Shown here in pieces: positions 1-11,900 of a stretch of 64,000 nt of DNA. Within the stretch, counting starts at the first letter, position 1. Every line of letters begins with the position of its first letter. Under the pieces are notes generated by a model. That model did not search any database. It was given only the letters and a program-made list of their open reading frames with translations, and had not been told where the DNA came from. A program made the translations under genes and the position numbers. Origin of the DNA: Brienomyrus brachyistius (Eukaryota; Chordata; Actinopteri; Osteoglossiformes; Mormyridae); NCBI RefSeq assembly GCF_023856365.1, contig NC_064551.1:2374501-2438500 (forward strand), read 5' to 3'.

Positions 1-652
1 GACGCGCAGTTTCCCGGGAACCGTCCCGACACGCCTATGAGGCTTCCTGGGAATACGTCGCTTCCATTAACACACTCAATAAAAAGACCATTATTGTCTG
101 CAAAGAAATACAATTAAATAACCATTTTCTCAGCAAACGCTTGTGAACGGTCTTGGCTTCGCGTCCCATCACGAAGGAATGGCCGAGGGATTTTCTTGGA
201 TGTAATAAAACACACAAATAGCTGGGGCATCGGGGAGACCACAGAGCGAAAGGGGAAATGAGGCCGTTTACAAAGCGCCGAGCAGCCGACAGACTGAAGT
301 TTGCAGGCGATCGGCCGGGGAGCCGCCTAAGGACAGCAGCTGGGCGACCGCTGCCCCGACGCCCCCTCGCATCTACACCGCGCCCAAGGCGGACCGCTCC
401 CGTGGCCATGTTGGCCACTTCCAAGACCACAGTTCGGCCATTACCGGACAGCCACCGGACGTGAGCGAAAAGCCGATAAAGATGCCGGATTCAGCGTTTG
501 CTGGAAGAGGATGTCTAATAAAAAGCCGAAAGGCTGGGGTTGGGACTGCGAGCGTGTGCCGGATGTCACCGCTGGTGGGGCCGGGAGCGCCGGCCAGCCG
601 CTCGGTTTCGCTTTAATCCGCCTCCCCCCTTTCTAACCCCATCCGCACTGAC
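1..652 (-). other. akirin2: akirin2 intron 1 (5' part)
   Basis: This stretch follows the akirin2 exon 1 donor (GT at 652-651 on the minus strand). No akirin exon 2 sequence is visible in it on either strand, so it is read as the start of intron 1. The part from about 290 to 600 is GC- and CpG-rich, as expected for the edge of a promoter CpG island that extends into a first intron. The rest is ordinary AT-richer DNA. Confidence 0.6.
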
Positions 653-818
653 CTGTCGTAAGCCGGGATGACACCTGTCCGAAAGGCGACGGCTCCATAC
701 GCAGGTACTTCTGCGGGGACGCCGACGGAGATACGGGGGCGCATCTCCTCCTCTTAGGAGACGCCTGGCTCAAGGGATCGAAATCCATAGTCCTTTTTAA
801 AGTTGCTCCACACGCCAT
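653..818 (-). CDS. akirin2: Akirin-2, coding exon 1 (partial gene)
   Basis: Akirin-2 is a small nuclear adaptor. It links NF-kB-type transcription to chromatin remodelling and is needed for nuclear import of proteasomes. The exon encodes 55 residues plus one base. It opens with the family-diagnostic [16 protein letters not shown], followed by PKRRRC (basic nuclear-localisation motif, residues 21-26) and [14 protein letters not shown], ending SSRLTT. The donor reads ACAG|GTCAGT at 653/652 and leaves phase 1, which fits the next expected codon (Glu). The match is to akirin-2 rather than akirin-1, because [11 protein letters not shown] and SSRLTT are akirin-2 features. The exon is shorter than the mammalian one: the Ala/Ser-rich stretch between the NLS and SPQKYL is reduced to VSPSA. 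The ATG at 818-816 lies in an ordinary Kozak context (AAATATGG). The later exons are outside the window. Confidence 0.93.
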
Positions 819-2124
819 ATTTCTTCACCCCGGAGGAAAGTACAACGCTAACAATATGTAACTTACAATCCGCACCGCAGCAGAAAATGTCAAAGTATCA
901 ATAAGACGCGACCGAGCTAAAGGAGCCCCTCGGACAGCTTTCTTTTCGGTTATGTATCTTGATCCACTTTTTCTTGACGAACGAATCGATTTCCGAGTAA
1001 ATTGTTTTGTATTTTCTAGTAAGGAGGTCGCTCCATATACTTCACTATCTAAACCTTGTGATTACTCGATTGTTATATTATATTAGCTCCTCTTTTCTTG
1101 GCACACGAAATTACATACGAACAGGATGAAGACGGATTCTTCCCTGAGATGTAACGTCGTCAGCTCACAGAATTTCCTATTTGATGTCCAATATGGCGAC
1201 AAACACGTCAAGCTCGGCTCCTGAACCCATGAGCATGCGCAATATTATTACTATGGAACCTTGTAGTCTTTTTTATAGCTACATGTCCTTAGAAATTGGA
1301 GAATCGCACTACATTTCCCGCGAAAACTCAAGAACGTCACCGTCTCAGTCACGAGTTTCCGGTTTCTTGATTTAAATGTCTTTATTGGTATGAGTGATTG
1401 GTGTGTTTGAATAAAACCCAATGCTATTTATTCGTTTCGAAATCAAAGCCGGCAATTACGGTTCCGTGTTTTAACATGCTGATTACACAAGTTTATTGTG
1501 AAAGCTATTGCTTTCAAAAGTCTGCCAGGAACGTGTCAATGTTTGCCTGTGATTCCGTGTGTTTCGGTTTGATGTTATTTTAAACCATTTTCATTTATAG
1601 TCAGCCCTTCTCAGTTTGACAATACTGTATGATACCTTTTATATTAAAATACGAAACTTTAAAGATTTAAAATCACACGGACAACTAAAACAGTTCAAAA
1701 AGAGAATTATAATATGACCATTCACAGAGCCATCGCCTGTTTTACTTTCAATAAGATTTTAGAAACGAAATTCTCTTCTGGGTTGCCTAAAAACATAGCT
1801 TAGAAAATATCTGCTTATGGTCTGATTTTCATCTGCAGGGTGGAAAATAATTATCTTTGCACAGCTACCGAATACGTCTTATGAATCTCAAGGAAATCCC
1901 CGTAGGCTGTAGACAGAGAACTAAGAATGTGCAGAGAAAGCCACACAAAAGAGTAGCATCTTCCGCTTTACCGTGCGTGGAACTGGCCCTGTATACGCTG
2001 CCATCCTAACTTACTGTTAAAATGAAAGCAACGATGGCGTATTTTTGGGGGGGGTGGTGGGTGCCAGTTGGAAGAAGGTTGAAATGTATTGCCTGTGTGG
2101 AACTGAGGAAAAGAGAAGCCCACA
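819..2124. other. Upstream region of akirin2 / akirin2-cnr1 intergenic DNA
   Basis: No coding exon is seen here. The part nearest akirin2 (819 to about 1330) should hold its 5' UTR and promoter; a cluster of promoter-type motifs is listed separately. From about 1380 to 2040 the DNA is AT-rich and unremarkable. A short G run lies at 2046-2055. In human, SPACA1 lies between AKIRIN2 and CNR1. I recognise nothing like it here, and there is little room for it. Confidence 0.5.
1188..1326. promoter_or_regulatory. akirin2: Candidate akirin2 promoter motif cluster
   Basis: Within 140 bases there is a CCAAT box beside an ATGGCG core (YY1-like; CCAATATGGCG at 1188), an NRF1-like CATGCGCA (1234) and ACTACATTTCCCGCGAAAA (1308). 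The last joins a ZNF143/THAP11-like ACTACATTTCCC to an E2F consensus TTTCCCGCGAAA. Such combinations are typical of TATA-less housekeeping promoters. The cluster is about 370-510 bases upstream of the akirin2 ATG, a plausible 5' UTR length. The motif matches are visible; the link to akirin2 is inferred. Confidence 0.4.
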
Positions 2125-5100
2125 CAATGCTCATTCACTAGTTGAGACTTTATTCAATGGCTTAGTAACAGATTACACTGCAGTACATCAAACACAGTTG
2201 TCCAATGGCTCAGGACAGAATATTATTTATTTTGTATTTACAAACTCCTCACATGCAATCTTAGTTACAGAAGCCACTTGACTGTTTAGAGTTGATGTCC
2301 AGCACTAAGTATTGCTAGGAGTAAAAATGTCACTGGAACAGTTAAAGTTAACAATGAACTAAATGGCTACAAATAACATTGCTAATCAAGCTAGTTCCAA
2401 ACTGTCCTATTGTATTCGGACCAATCAAAACACATCACGTTAACTTCCAGTCAAGATCAATAAAATCTGTTCAAAATTCTTAATGCTGCTTATACAAACG
2501 ATAGTAATTCAGCTCACACGAAAGCACCCGGTCAACTAACACAACATTCTTGTTTAAAGAAAACATTTTTTTTGGTCCATCTTTGAGTTATCCATGTGAC
2601 TCAGTCCGCGGAGTTAACCCTAAGGAGTTTTGTTTTTCTTGACAGTAAAATAATATTCTATAATCTATATTTAATTCACCTAATAACAGTGACAAATTTG
2701 TAATATCCAATAATGACACGTAAATTAAATGCGATTTAGATTAGATGTTGATTAGAAACGGAACCGTCAGTTATATTACTATTGATAATAAATACCAAGA
2801 AAAACAGTCAACTGCATTTGTATAGCTTTGTTCTTCCTACGGTCCAGGAAAGACATCCACCTTCCCTGAAGTGTCTGATGCTGCTTTGAAGGGTGACCCC
2901 TGTCAGGCACCAATACGGCCCCAGCACCCACCTGCATCATGCCGGCAGCCATTTTGCTCTGGAATACTGTGTACCAGCAAAGCAATGAGGTCACACATTG
3001 TCTGGGCAGATATGACAACGGGGCAAGATTTCTAGTGAGCTGATAAATGTCCTGGGATATTGTTTGTTCCGTTTTCTTTTTTTCTTACGGTTAGAGTGAA
3101 TAAGGACATTCGTTTGGGTTTCCAGTCTAAAGGACGGTGTCCCCCTTCGGCAGCACTGGGGCACTGGCACACACTTCAGAGGGCTACGTACTCCACACTG
3201 AACACCAATACCACTAATAGAACTAATACCAGCTGAACATAGGTCGGCCACTGCAGGGTGTGGGAGCGCGTTTGGCTATAAGATTTCAGAAAGTTCATCT
3301 TTAAAATTGGCTTGATTTCTTCGTATTTATAACAATTTAAAAACTCTGATTATGACTGACATATGCTGGACCCTCAGTGGGTCATGCCCATCCTCGCCTC
3401 TCGTTGCATGGCTTGCTTTGAGCAATAACTCAGATTTCCCAGCCAAGCACCAGTCAAGCCCAAACCTGCTTAGCTTGGGTTCGGTCACAGCAAGCAAGCG
3501 GGACAGGCAAGCGCAGCGGGTACCCGAGAAGATTCCGGAATTACGACAGTGTGGCCAGCACACCACAACATGCAGCTTTCACCGAGACATTTTGACCACA
3601 TTTAAAACAAACGGTGTAATACTGACAGGTCTCACCTGTTACAGGGGCAGAGAATTTTAACCTCACTTTAGAGTTGCATTATGTACAATATTTTACAAAC
3701 AAATGTTATATATAACATTTTACAAGACTTAAGGACACTCACAGTAGAAGACAGTGGAAATCTACATATTATACTGACGGCTAATTCACTTATATGGGTG
3801 TTAAACATGCAGTCAGACTGCACGAACGGAGCTGTGAAGGTCACAGGTGGTGGCAGGACAACAGGACAGTTTCACTGAGCTCTCAATTATTGTAAATGTG
3901 CTGCATGGCCATATACAACAGCAACCTCAGTTCACGGAGTACGAGACATAAACCTACATTATTTACACCTTTGTCATTACACATTGTCGTCCAAAAATTG
4001 AAAGAAATATTTTCTGAAATATTCCTCTTGTTTTTAATATATATAAAAATAACACTCAGTTAAGCCTTAAAAAACTATTCTCTTGATGTTTTTTTCCGGC
4101 TGCTGCTGCTAGGGGGCGCAACCTGAACACTTTCCCTGGGTCTGAATTATCCTACTGACACTCCTGTGCTGGACGCTTCAGGAAAACTGATTTTCAAGAA
4201 AACAGTCCAGAGCCCCATTCATTTCATTTTAGACAGGCAGTCAAGAAGAAAAACACAATCCATTCAGGTTGCCTCCCCCTCCCACAAATCTCATACCACC
4301 ACCCATCCAACTTGAAGAACACAAATGACTGTAGGTCCTCAACTGTCTTGCAAAGTTTTCCTATGAAATTATTTTAGCCAGGAAACCGGCTACATGCTTC
4401 CTAGGTTAACACCAGCCGAGGCTTTGTCTGAGAGATTGGTGACACGTTATGCCTCAGCCATGTGACAGCCATTTTCAGAGATGCCGCTGGTACCGCAGAC
4501 CAAACAGCTCCGTCAGCCTTTGACGTCTGTCAAAGACATCAGTTCTTTATGGGTTGCGGGTTTTCACGTCTCTAACTTGCTCAGTGGGAGCCTCGCCGCT
4601 TGATTGTCCTTAATCCTTAACGCATTCCTACTTTTTCGGACTCGCCTGATTTCCAGCACAAATGCTCTAATTCAGTCAGACTTGGACCGTGTTTGAAGGC
4701 CAATGACACACTTACTAAATCTGCTCCTGGTCATCAGCAGGTGTCCACATGTAACAAAGAGTTAGACAATCAGCTGTGTCCAAAACTAGTCCCGAAACGA
4801 CTGACAGTTGTTACTGTAAAAATAGATCTAAATATCTAAATAGCTGTGCTTTTATCTCTAATCAGGACACAACATTGAAAAACAGTAACCCAATACTGTA
4901 CACTGCAGACTCCGTAATAAGAATGCTGTCTGACTAAGGGCAGGTTTTATACATCAGTTAATTGTTGAGTGGTTCCCCTTTTTAAGGCTTCTGTACACAT
5001 AAGCTTAGTTTACGTAGCTGAAATCTGTCCCTTAAGCCAGAAGTATATCAGTAGTTTTCAACCTGCCCTTTTTAAAATCCCCAAAGCCAGAATCGTACAG

Positions 5101-5699
5101 CACCACACAGTACAGTACAAAGCAATTATCTATACAATTAGATGACTAATGGCTACGAGGAATATGTACACATGCACATCTCAGTTTTACATATTAACAT
5201 ATTTCTCATTAACATGTAAATAGCCCCTTATCCCATGTGTAAAGTTACCGTTCCGAGAATCTGATGTAATAGGTTTTAACAGTTAAAAAAATACGGTAAC
5301 CCTACGTGAATTTTTATAATCTACCGACACAATTAACTATGACATTAAAGTGAATGAGAAATTTAAAAAGATTCACTTCACAATGGCTGAAACATTTTTT
5401 CACTGTTGTTCAGTGTCGGTGTAAAATTAAGGTCGTGACTTTGGCACCACAGCAAGCACAGAAATACGCCTGGAAAAATACTAGACTGGCGCGGATGAGA
5501 CATTTAGGCCGTTGTCCAATGGCGAGTCACCATTGTATTTAATTATTCAGTTGTGACTTTCAGTGACACTTTGCTCTTGTTGCCTTTGATTCTTTCAACC
5601 CCTTGGTTGAGTTTTACATGGAATGATAGGCAGTGTCGTGATGGTCTTCTTACATTAAAACTGTCGTGCCTAGTGTCCACTAGTGTCCAACGAAGGCCA
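2125..5699 (-). other. cnr1: cnr1 3' untranslated region (inferred extent)
   Basis: This is AT-rich, non-coding DNA downstream of the cnr1 stop. Mammalian CNR1 mRNAs have 3' UTRs of several kilobases in the same exon as the coding region. A similar length here would end at the canonical poly(A) signal at 2154-2149. The stretch contains short AU-rich runs and a (CTG)4 at about 4102 (plus strand), but no repeat elements I recognise. The lack of transposon debris over 3.5 kb contrasts with the rngtt introns and fits transcribed, constrained sequence. The far end is inferred, not observed. Confidence 0.5.
2149..2154 (-). terminator. cnr1: Candidate cnr1 poly(A) signal AATAAA
   Basis: On the minus strand AATAAA is preceded by CCATTG and followed, 20-45 nt downstream, by a GU/U-rich stretch (TGTGTGGGCTTCTCTTTTCC, about 2128-2109). 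That is the usual layout of a cleavage site. A second possible signal (TTTATT on the plus strand) lies near 2225, and use of either or both is possible. Confidence 0.45.
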
Positions 5700-7112
5700 T
5701 CAGACAGCTTCTGCTGACGTGTCCGTTGAGACGGACATGGTCACTTTGGCTATTTTCACAGTGGTTTTCACGCAGCTCTCTGCTGCCCTGTTGGCGCCGA
5801 TACTGGTGCTCCTGTTTTGGCAGTCGGACTCGATGCTGTTATCCAATGGCTGGCCGGCACTTCGGCAGACTTGGCAGGCGCTCAGAAACGCCTGCCGCAG
5901 ATCTCTGCTCCTCAGGGCATAAATGATGGGGTTGACGGTGGAGTTGAGCAGGCAGAGCATGCTGCAGAATGCAAAGACGGTCTTGGTAGAATTGTCCATC
6001 TTCCAGAATAGGTCATAGACCATGATGGCGAGCACAGGTCCCCAGCAGATGATCAGCACCACCAAGATGAGCACTAGTGTCTTGGCCAGTCGGATGTCCA
6101 TGCGTGCCTGGTCCGGGCGGGTGGTCTGCACCTTGGTGCCCTCTGGGGTGCAGATGACCATGCTCTTCTGGGAGGTGCGGCTGAGCATACGCACTGCGTG
6201 ATGGTGGGCCTTCCACAGGATGAACATGTATGCGTAGATGATGAAGATGACCAACACGCTGGTCACTCCAATCCAGAAGAGCAAATAGTTCTCGTCGATG
6301 AGGGGGAAAATGTCCGAGCACACTGTGCCCAGCCGCTTGCAGTTCCAGCCGAGCAGGGGCAGCACCGCGATGATGATGGAGATAGTCCACATCATGGAGA
6401 ATGCGATGACTGCTTTTGTCCTGGTGACGATACGCCTATAGGACAGAGGCCTGTGGATGGAGATATAACGGTCTATCGCTGTGAGAAAGAGGCTCCCCAC
6501 AGAGGCGGTGAACGAGGCTGTGACTCCGCCCAGCTTGAACAGGAAAACGTTGGGACTGTCCTTCCGGTGGAACACGTGGAAGTCCAGAAAGCTGTAGACG
6601 AAGATCACACTGCCCAGCAAGTCAGCCACGGCCAGGCTGCCGATGAAGTGGTAGGAGGGGCGGCAGCGAAGGGTGCGCGACTGCATGATGACACAGAGCA
6701 CCACCAGGTTCTCCAGCACCGTGAAGGTGCCTAGCGTCAGTGCCAACACCGCCACGGCCAGCTGCTGGCCGGGCGTCAGGATCATGAAACACTCCATGTC
6801 CATGAAGTTTTCTCCGCACTGGACGGAGCTGCCCTCCTCGCCAAAAGTGCTCCGGTTGCTGAGCAACTCGGTCACGTTGGTCGGGTAGAATGGGAAGCCT
6901 CTGAGAATGAGCTCCTCATCCTCGGGAACTTTGACCGGGAAGGAGTTGCCCCGGAATGCAGAGAGAGGCTTCTGCAAGGAGAACCGACTCTTGGCGAAGT
7001 CGGCGTCGATGATGGGGTCGTCGTAACTAGCATCATTGGAGCCAAGGTACTGCAGACCCGAGGTTATGGTCCGAAACGTGGCATCTGCCGCACCATCTAG
7101 AACGGACTTCAT
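5700..7112 (-). CDS. cnr1: Cannabinoid receptor 1 (CB1), complete coding exon
   Basis: CB1 is a class A GPCR for anandamide and 2-AG. It acts mainly at presynaptic membranes through Gi/o to lower cAMP and calcium entry. The intact 470-codon frame is close to human CB1 (472 residues). The start is fixed by the MKSVLDG opening typical of CB1. Visible features are a long N-terminus (about 1-113) with N-glycosylation sites N79 and N86 and the Cys pair C99/C108, seven hydrophobic segments, the TM2 sodium-site D164, K193 (the ligand-contact lysine of TM3), DRY at 214-216, the ECL2 Cys pair C258/C265, CWGP at 356-359 with toggle W357, and NPIIY at 394-398. C413/C416 after helix 8 are candidate palmitoylation sites. 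The tail ends STDTSAEAV, the region that binds CRIP1a in mammals; the last residue is Val, not Leu. There is no frameshift or missing key residue. CB2 is excluded by the N-terminus and tail. Confidence 0.98.
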   Translation of the reverse strand: MKSVLDGAADATFRTITSGLQYLGSNDASYDDPIIDADFAKSRFSLQKPLSAFRGNSFPVKVPEDEELILRGFPFYPTNVTELLSNRSTFGEEGSSVQCGENFMDMECFMILTPGQQLAVAVLALTLGTFTVLENLVVLCVIMQSRTLRCRPSYHFIGSLAVADLLGSVIFVYSFLDFHVFHRKDSPNVFLFKLGGVTASFTASVGSLFLTAIDRYISIHRPLSYRRIVTRTKAVIAFSMMWTISIIIAVLPLLGWNCKRLGTVCSDIFPLIDENYLLFWIGVTSVLVIFIIYAYMFILWKAHHHAVRMLSRTSQKSMVICTPEGTKVQTTRPDQARMDIRLAKTLVLILVVLIICWGPVLAIMVYDLFWKMDNSTKTVFAFCSMLCLLNSTVNPIIYALRSRDLRQAFLSACQVCRSAGQPLDNSIESDCQNRSTSIGANRAAESCVKTTVKIAKVTMSVSTDTSAEAV

Positions 7113-7164
7113 GGCTGCCTCCTCTCGTAGGTAAAAGGTTGCCTAAAATGATTTCCGGAGGAAT
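7113..7164 (-). other. cnr1: cnr1 5' UTR part of the coding exon, with likely splice acceptor
   Basis: Reading the minus strand towards the ATG, a T-rich tract (eight T in a row) leads into CCATTATAG at 7173-7165. This makes a good 3' splice site, with the exon starting at 7164 and 52 nt of leader before the ATG. Vertebrate CNR1 genes have a non-coding first exon spliced to one coding exon, which fits. Weaker AG choices lie closer to the ATG. Confidence 0.5.
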
Positions 7165-8800
7165 CTATAATGGAACAAAAAAAATGACAGGTTGATTTAG
7201 GAGGTATTAAAAATGTTGTTACCTTTAAACATTTCAAGAATCACAGTGACGATACAGTACATGCAGGAGTGATGCTCGCAGGTAATGTATGTTCTGCGGG
7301 TTGCATTAAAAAATTTTTTTAGCCATACAGTTGGTGTGTCGTGTGAAAATTAATAAACATATTACCATTTCGCCAAAACAAAAATACAAAATGAAATACT
7401 CCTGCCGTATTGACTTGTAAGATTTTCGTTAATATTTTGCATGCATCAAATTGTAATATAAAGAGCTACAACAAAGGCAAAGGGTTTCCATATTTATGCT
7501 GTCGCAGAATATATATAGATAATTAAGTATTAGCCAAATGGCGACCGCACTTATATCTGAAGGACAACATCTGGAAACTAGTGAGTCGTTAATTATTCAT
7601 ATGTAGAAATCATACGTCATTTACCAATATTGCAATCTGAAAACTACAGTCATTCATGCCGTACATGCTACAAACATACGCGTATTTTTTTCTTCACACG
7701 AGACACGAGTCTTGTTATATTGTTAAATTTTATCCTTCGCGATATTTCATCCCAATGCTAAAGCGGAGTTCTTCGTAATGCACTTTGGGATTTGCAGGCT
7801 TTATTCGAATATCTTGACCACCAGAGGGCGCAATCTATACGAAATAACTTCACAGGCAAATGATGAGGCGCAAATTTTGCGATTCAGTCACTCGGTGACG
7901 GCTCCTCTTACAGGTGAATCTGAATTTCATAAATCTTAATGGGAAACGATTATTCATGTTAGCTGTCTGATCGTACTTAATGGTCTGAAAAAAATCCCAA
8001 ACGAAAAGCAGCACAACTTTAGAAAACACGAGTGTTTAAGGAATTAAATATCTACTATCACTAAGCAATTGGCTGTAAAAGATAAATCACACGCATACAA
8101 TTGTATCCACCCACACATCTTCGTTTCACATATAGAAAGCTTCATATTAAAAACAAAAAGTAGACTGCAATTTCTGACATCTTTGGGCGTACGAGCATAC
8201 CGCTTAACTCATCCTCTTTTCCATAGATACAGCTTGAAAACAAGAAGCATCACATAACAGTGGTCAATGCTCTGAATATGAATTACGAATTTTCACAAAA
8301 TGTGAGAAATTAAGTGTTTTAGCTTGAAGAGTGCATCGTTTCTCGTACGTTTCATTCCGCTACAAATTATATCTGTATGAATCCTAATCGGATTTCGTAC
8401 TGCATGTAGTAATGCAAAAGAACGAATTTTCGGGACCATGTTCAGTACTGATCATGCATTTTAAATAATGTAGATGCAAAGGGTCTTACAAATAATACTG
8501 AAATACTGACTGGAATCCCTTAATACATCCAATGACATAATTTTAAAACATTAGTAAAAGTTGTTTACCTTCACATAATTTGCCCAGGTGAATAAAATCC
8601 TTGCTCCGCAGATAAAGTACCGTCCGGCATGTATCCGACCTTGGTGCTCAATAGATAATCATTGCGAAGGATGAAAAAAGTAAAAACGTGAAAAGAATGA
8701 GCGCGAATTTATTATACTGCAACAAATTACGTATTCTGGTGTATTTTTTAAATGTTATTTATACATATATGTGACTACAAAAATAAAGGAGACAGAGCGG
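7165..8800 (-). other. cnr1: Presumed cnr1 5' intron and leader exon region
   Basis: This is AT-rich, non-coding DNA between the cnr1 acceptor and a GC-rich promoter-like patch. A possible minus-strand donor, AAG|GTAAAC, lies near 8569, but I cannot prove that a first exon ends there. No transposon or tandem repeat is apparent. Confidence 0.35.
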
Positions 8801-8965
8801 TCCCTTATGAAGCGCGCCGTGGTGCGTGCGGCTGAGGTGAGCGCGCCGCCGAGGTGAGCGCGCCGCCGGTGCCCGAAGTCCGTGTGTCTGCATATTTACG
8901 AAACGTCGCTTTAGTAGCTGGCGTCACGTGTTGCGATGTGTCGCCGATCCGCGTTATATAGCCAC
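8801..8965 (-). promoter_or_regulatory. cnr1: Candidate cnr1 promoter: TATA box, E-box and CpG patch
   Basis: A small CpG-rich island stands out in AT-rich surroundings. On the minus strand a TATATAA box (8960-8954) is followed about 25-30 nt downstream by a perfect palindromic E-box CACGTG (8925-8930), then by GC-rich sequence. The latter includes a 17-bp direct duplication with the core GAGGTGAGCGCGCCGCC (plus strand, about 8835-8870). The orientation suits transcription toward cnr1, 1.8 kb away. The alternative is an unrelated conserved element. Confidence 0.35.
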
Positions 8966-11900
8966 CCAAAGGACAGCTTCGTGCACATTGAACAAGGCTG
9001 CCCACAAGACCGACTCTCCGTTTAGCTAAACTTTCGCGTTTTCAAAGCAGCCGGACAAGCGCCCTCTTAGACAAAGGGATAGCCGCTGTGCGCAGCCTGT
9101 CAGACGCCGTACAAAACAATAGGAATTAATCGCCAAGGTGTATTTTACAAAATATAATCGACCACTTGTCTGAAATCGACATTGAAGCGAGGCACATTTA
9201 GCAAATCGTACACCTTCCCGTAAATTGCCATCGAAGGCATATTTTTTCCAGATATTTTTTAACATGACGGGTTCCGTTTAAGTTCACAATGGATCTTTAC
9301 TTCCCCTAATACATTATCGGTGAACATGTATGATATAACCTCATTTTACCCTTTCAGTTAAATAATTTAACATTTTTGTGAGCGGGATAAACCGTCACAT
9401 TAAAACAACATTAAAATGTTAAATGTTACTGTCTGTATGTAGACAAGATGATGGTTTTTAAGGAAAAAGGTGAAAAAATTCTCCCTGTGGTCACTGGACA
9501 GCTGGCTTCCTCCACGATTTTCCTCTGTGATTAATATTAATGGAACATCGTCGCTCGGATAATAACCAAATGCTCTAGTTTTACACGGCGCAATAATTTC
9601 TGCTCTGCTGACCAAACACATCCTATAGGGGAAGTATAAAAAACGGCCCATTTTGTGATTGTAACATTAGTGGCTGGAAGATGGATGGATGGATCCTAAG
9701 AAACACACAGCAAACCTATGAAAAGCAGAGAGGTAACCAACGACCAACCTGTTGTACTGAGATCCACCGCCCTCTGCTGAGCGGAGCAAAGGCTTGTGCG
9801 TGCATGTGTTGTTAAAAGGATGGTACTCCGTCCATACCTCAGTGAACTACAGGTATCCCTGCAGCTCAGAGCTCCAGGCTCGGGGCAGCCCTACCCTGCG
9901 CGCGGCAGGGTGCCGCAATAAGCACAGTCCTTCATTAATCCCCTGCATCACTCATTAATAAACCTCATCCTCTCTGTGGAACGACCCCACGTAACGCTGT
10001 GGAGCTCGCAGCTTTTTAGTCATGATGCCTTTTAAGGTGGCTGTATACTCCAACCTACGTCCACGCAAAACCAAATGGAAGGTGACAGTAATTTGTCACG
10101 TTACTTAAAACGATGTCGTCACGCCGCGAGCCCAAAGGGCGCAGAAAGTTTCCGATACTGCAGACCTCCTACAGAGCGCAAATAAGCATATTGTGGCGAG
10201 TGCGTGAGTCATTTTAATAAAGGACATGACAGCTCTTTTAAAACAGAAGTTTGCAAACTCTTTTTTTTTACAACCACTATTAGTTGAATACAGACAGAAA
10301 GCCAACAATTTACCGACACTCGCGGCTACAGGCTAGAGAAGCACACACATTCCACTGTAAAGATTGCACAGCTACGACATTTACTGTGTACAACATAAGT
10401 ACACAAATTCAGATGTTAATTTACACTATTTACAGATACGAGCAGTGCTGGTATCTGCATAATTACTTCTGCTGACCAATCCTGCGGCGCCACATTTATG
10501 ACAGCAAATCATGGGCAGCGGATGGATCAGAACAAACGAAAAGTTGGCCTCGGGTCCCTGCACAGGCGGTGCACCGATTACGGCTCATATTGCTAAAAAT
10601 GTGTTGCTAAAGTGACACTGATTGCGTTGGTTTCGTTTTAAGTACACGGTCAGCTTTAGAGTTAAAGCTAATACATCACTGGTTGAACACAGAGGGAGAC
10701 TCCTTCGATAGTAATGTGACGGGCTGTAGAGGCTGAGGTGCGCGGGCCCACACACTGGAGTAGGCATTGCCGGTGCTGTAGCTTAGAGAGCACGAAATGC
10801 CAGGCTGTTTAAAAAGGGGGGAGCCCTCAGCATACAATGCAAAGTGCTGAAATGCTCCGTGTAAAAACAGCGGAACCAATTCACATGTGTTCTGCCCTCA
10901 ATGCGCCTGACTAATGACATTTGCATGACAACAGAACCCAGCTAGATAAAGGTCGCGAAATAATTGCTATTCTGAACATACCCAAAAAGATTCCAGTATA
11001 ATTGTTTATTTTTTAATCATGAAGAATGACAGAGGGAGAATTTGAGGAATATTTGTCTAGTGAAGGTAACACAGGGCACCAGACCGGGCTCAATCAGGAC
11101 CGTCCTGTCCATCCGAAGGTCGCACATGAACACACATGCTGGGGACACGGCTGACCCCAGAGGACTCTGTGGGCCCGGCGTCCTCGGATCTGCACCTGCC
11201 AGCTTTGCTTTTGGTCATCAGGCTGCCACATCAACGATCACACCTTAATCCAGACAGCAAATTCTGACTATGGGAAAGTCAGGCAAACAGTGGTGGTCCA
11301 TTCAGTGCCACCAGGCTGGTAAGGAATAGCATGCAGAGAAGTGAGTCCCTGCTCTCGTGGGATGCCCCTGTGTCCTGGCCGGCCTCGTCCCTGTCTCAGA
11401 CACCTGCGCACAGTACTTTGCTGCGGAAGGTCTGTTATTTTGTTGCAGAAGGGTATTATTTTGTATTTCAATTGTCAATCATTTGTATCTGGGCTGCCTT
11501 TCCATACCCCGTGTATACCTGCACTGAATTACATTATATTATTTTGCTGTTGAGTGAATCATCATTTTCTGGAAACTACATTTGTGGGAGACTCTGCAAG
11601 TGGATCCCTTACACAATTAGCGTGGGGTCCTGACTGTCCAATGACTTATCAGTATACTATATATCTTTAAGGAGATTACAAGGATGATCACGGTGCAATG
11701 AAACCGAAATCTTTAAGTAAAACAATAACCACAATATCTGGTCAGAGAATGTATCGGCATCTTCGAAGAAAACCCATCGCTTGCTTTGGTACTTAAGGGA
11801 GGGTCCACAAGGTGGGGGGGCATTCTGTTTACAGAGCCCCCACATGGTAGATGTGATTAGCGTACTCACTATGTGCAGCCTGTACTCTGGGGGCGGGGGG

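Noticed and set aside
35..430. 131-residue minus-strand frame at the window start
   Set aside because: It lies in akirin2 intron 1 and CpG-rich DNA. There is no domain, and composition explains its openness. It does not contain akirin exon 2.
819..5699. A SPACA1 homologue, as between AKIRIN2 and CNR1 in human
   Set aside because: No exon or signal-peptide-like frame resembling it was found, and most of the space is accounted for by the cnr1 3' UTR.
6198..6734. 178-residue plus-strand frame opposite cnr1
   Set aside because: It is an antisense shadow of the conserved receptor coding sequence. It is His/Asp/Glu-rich with no family resemblance.
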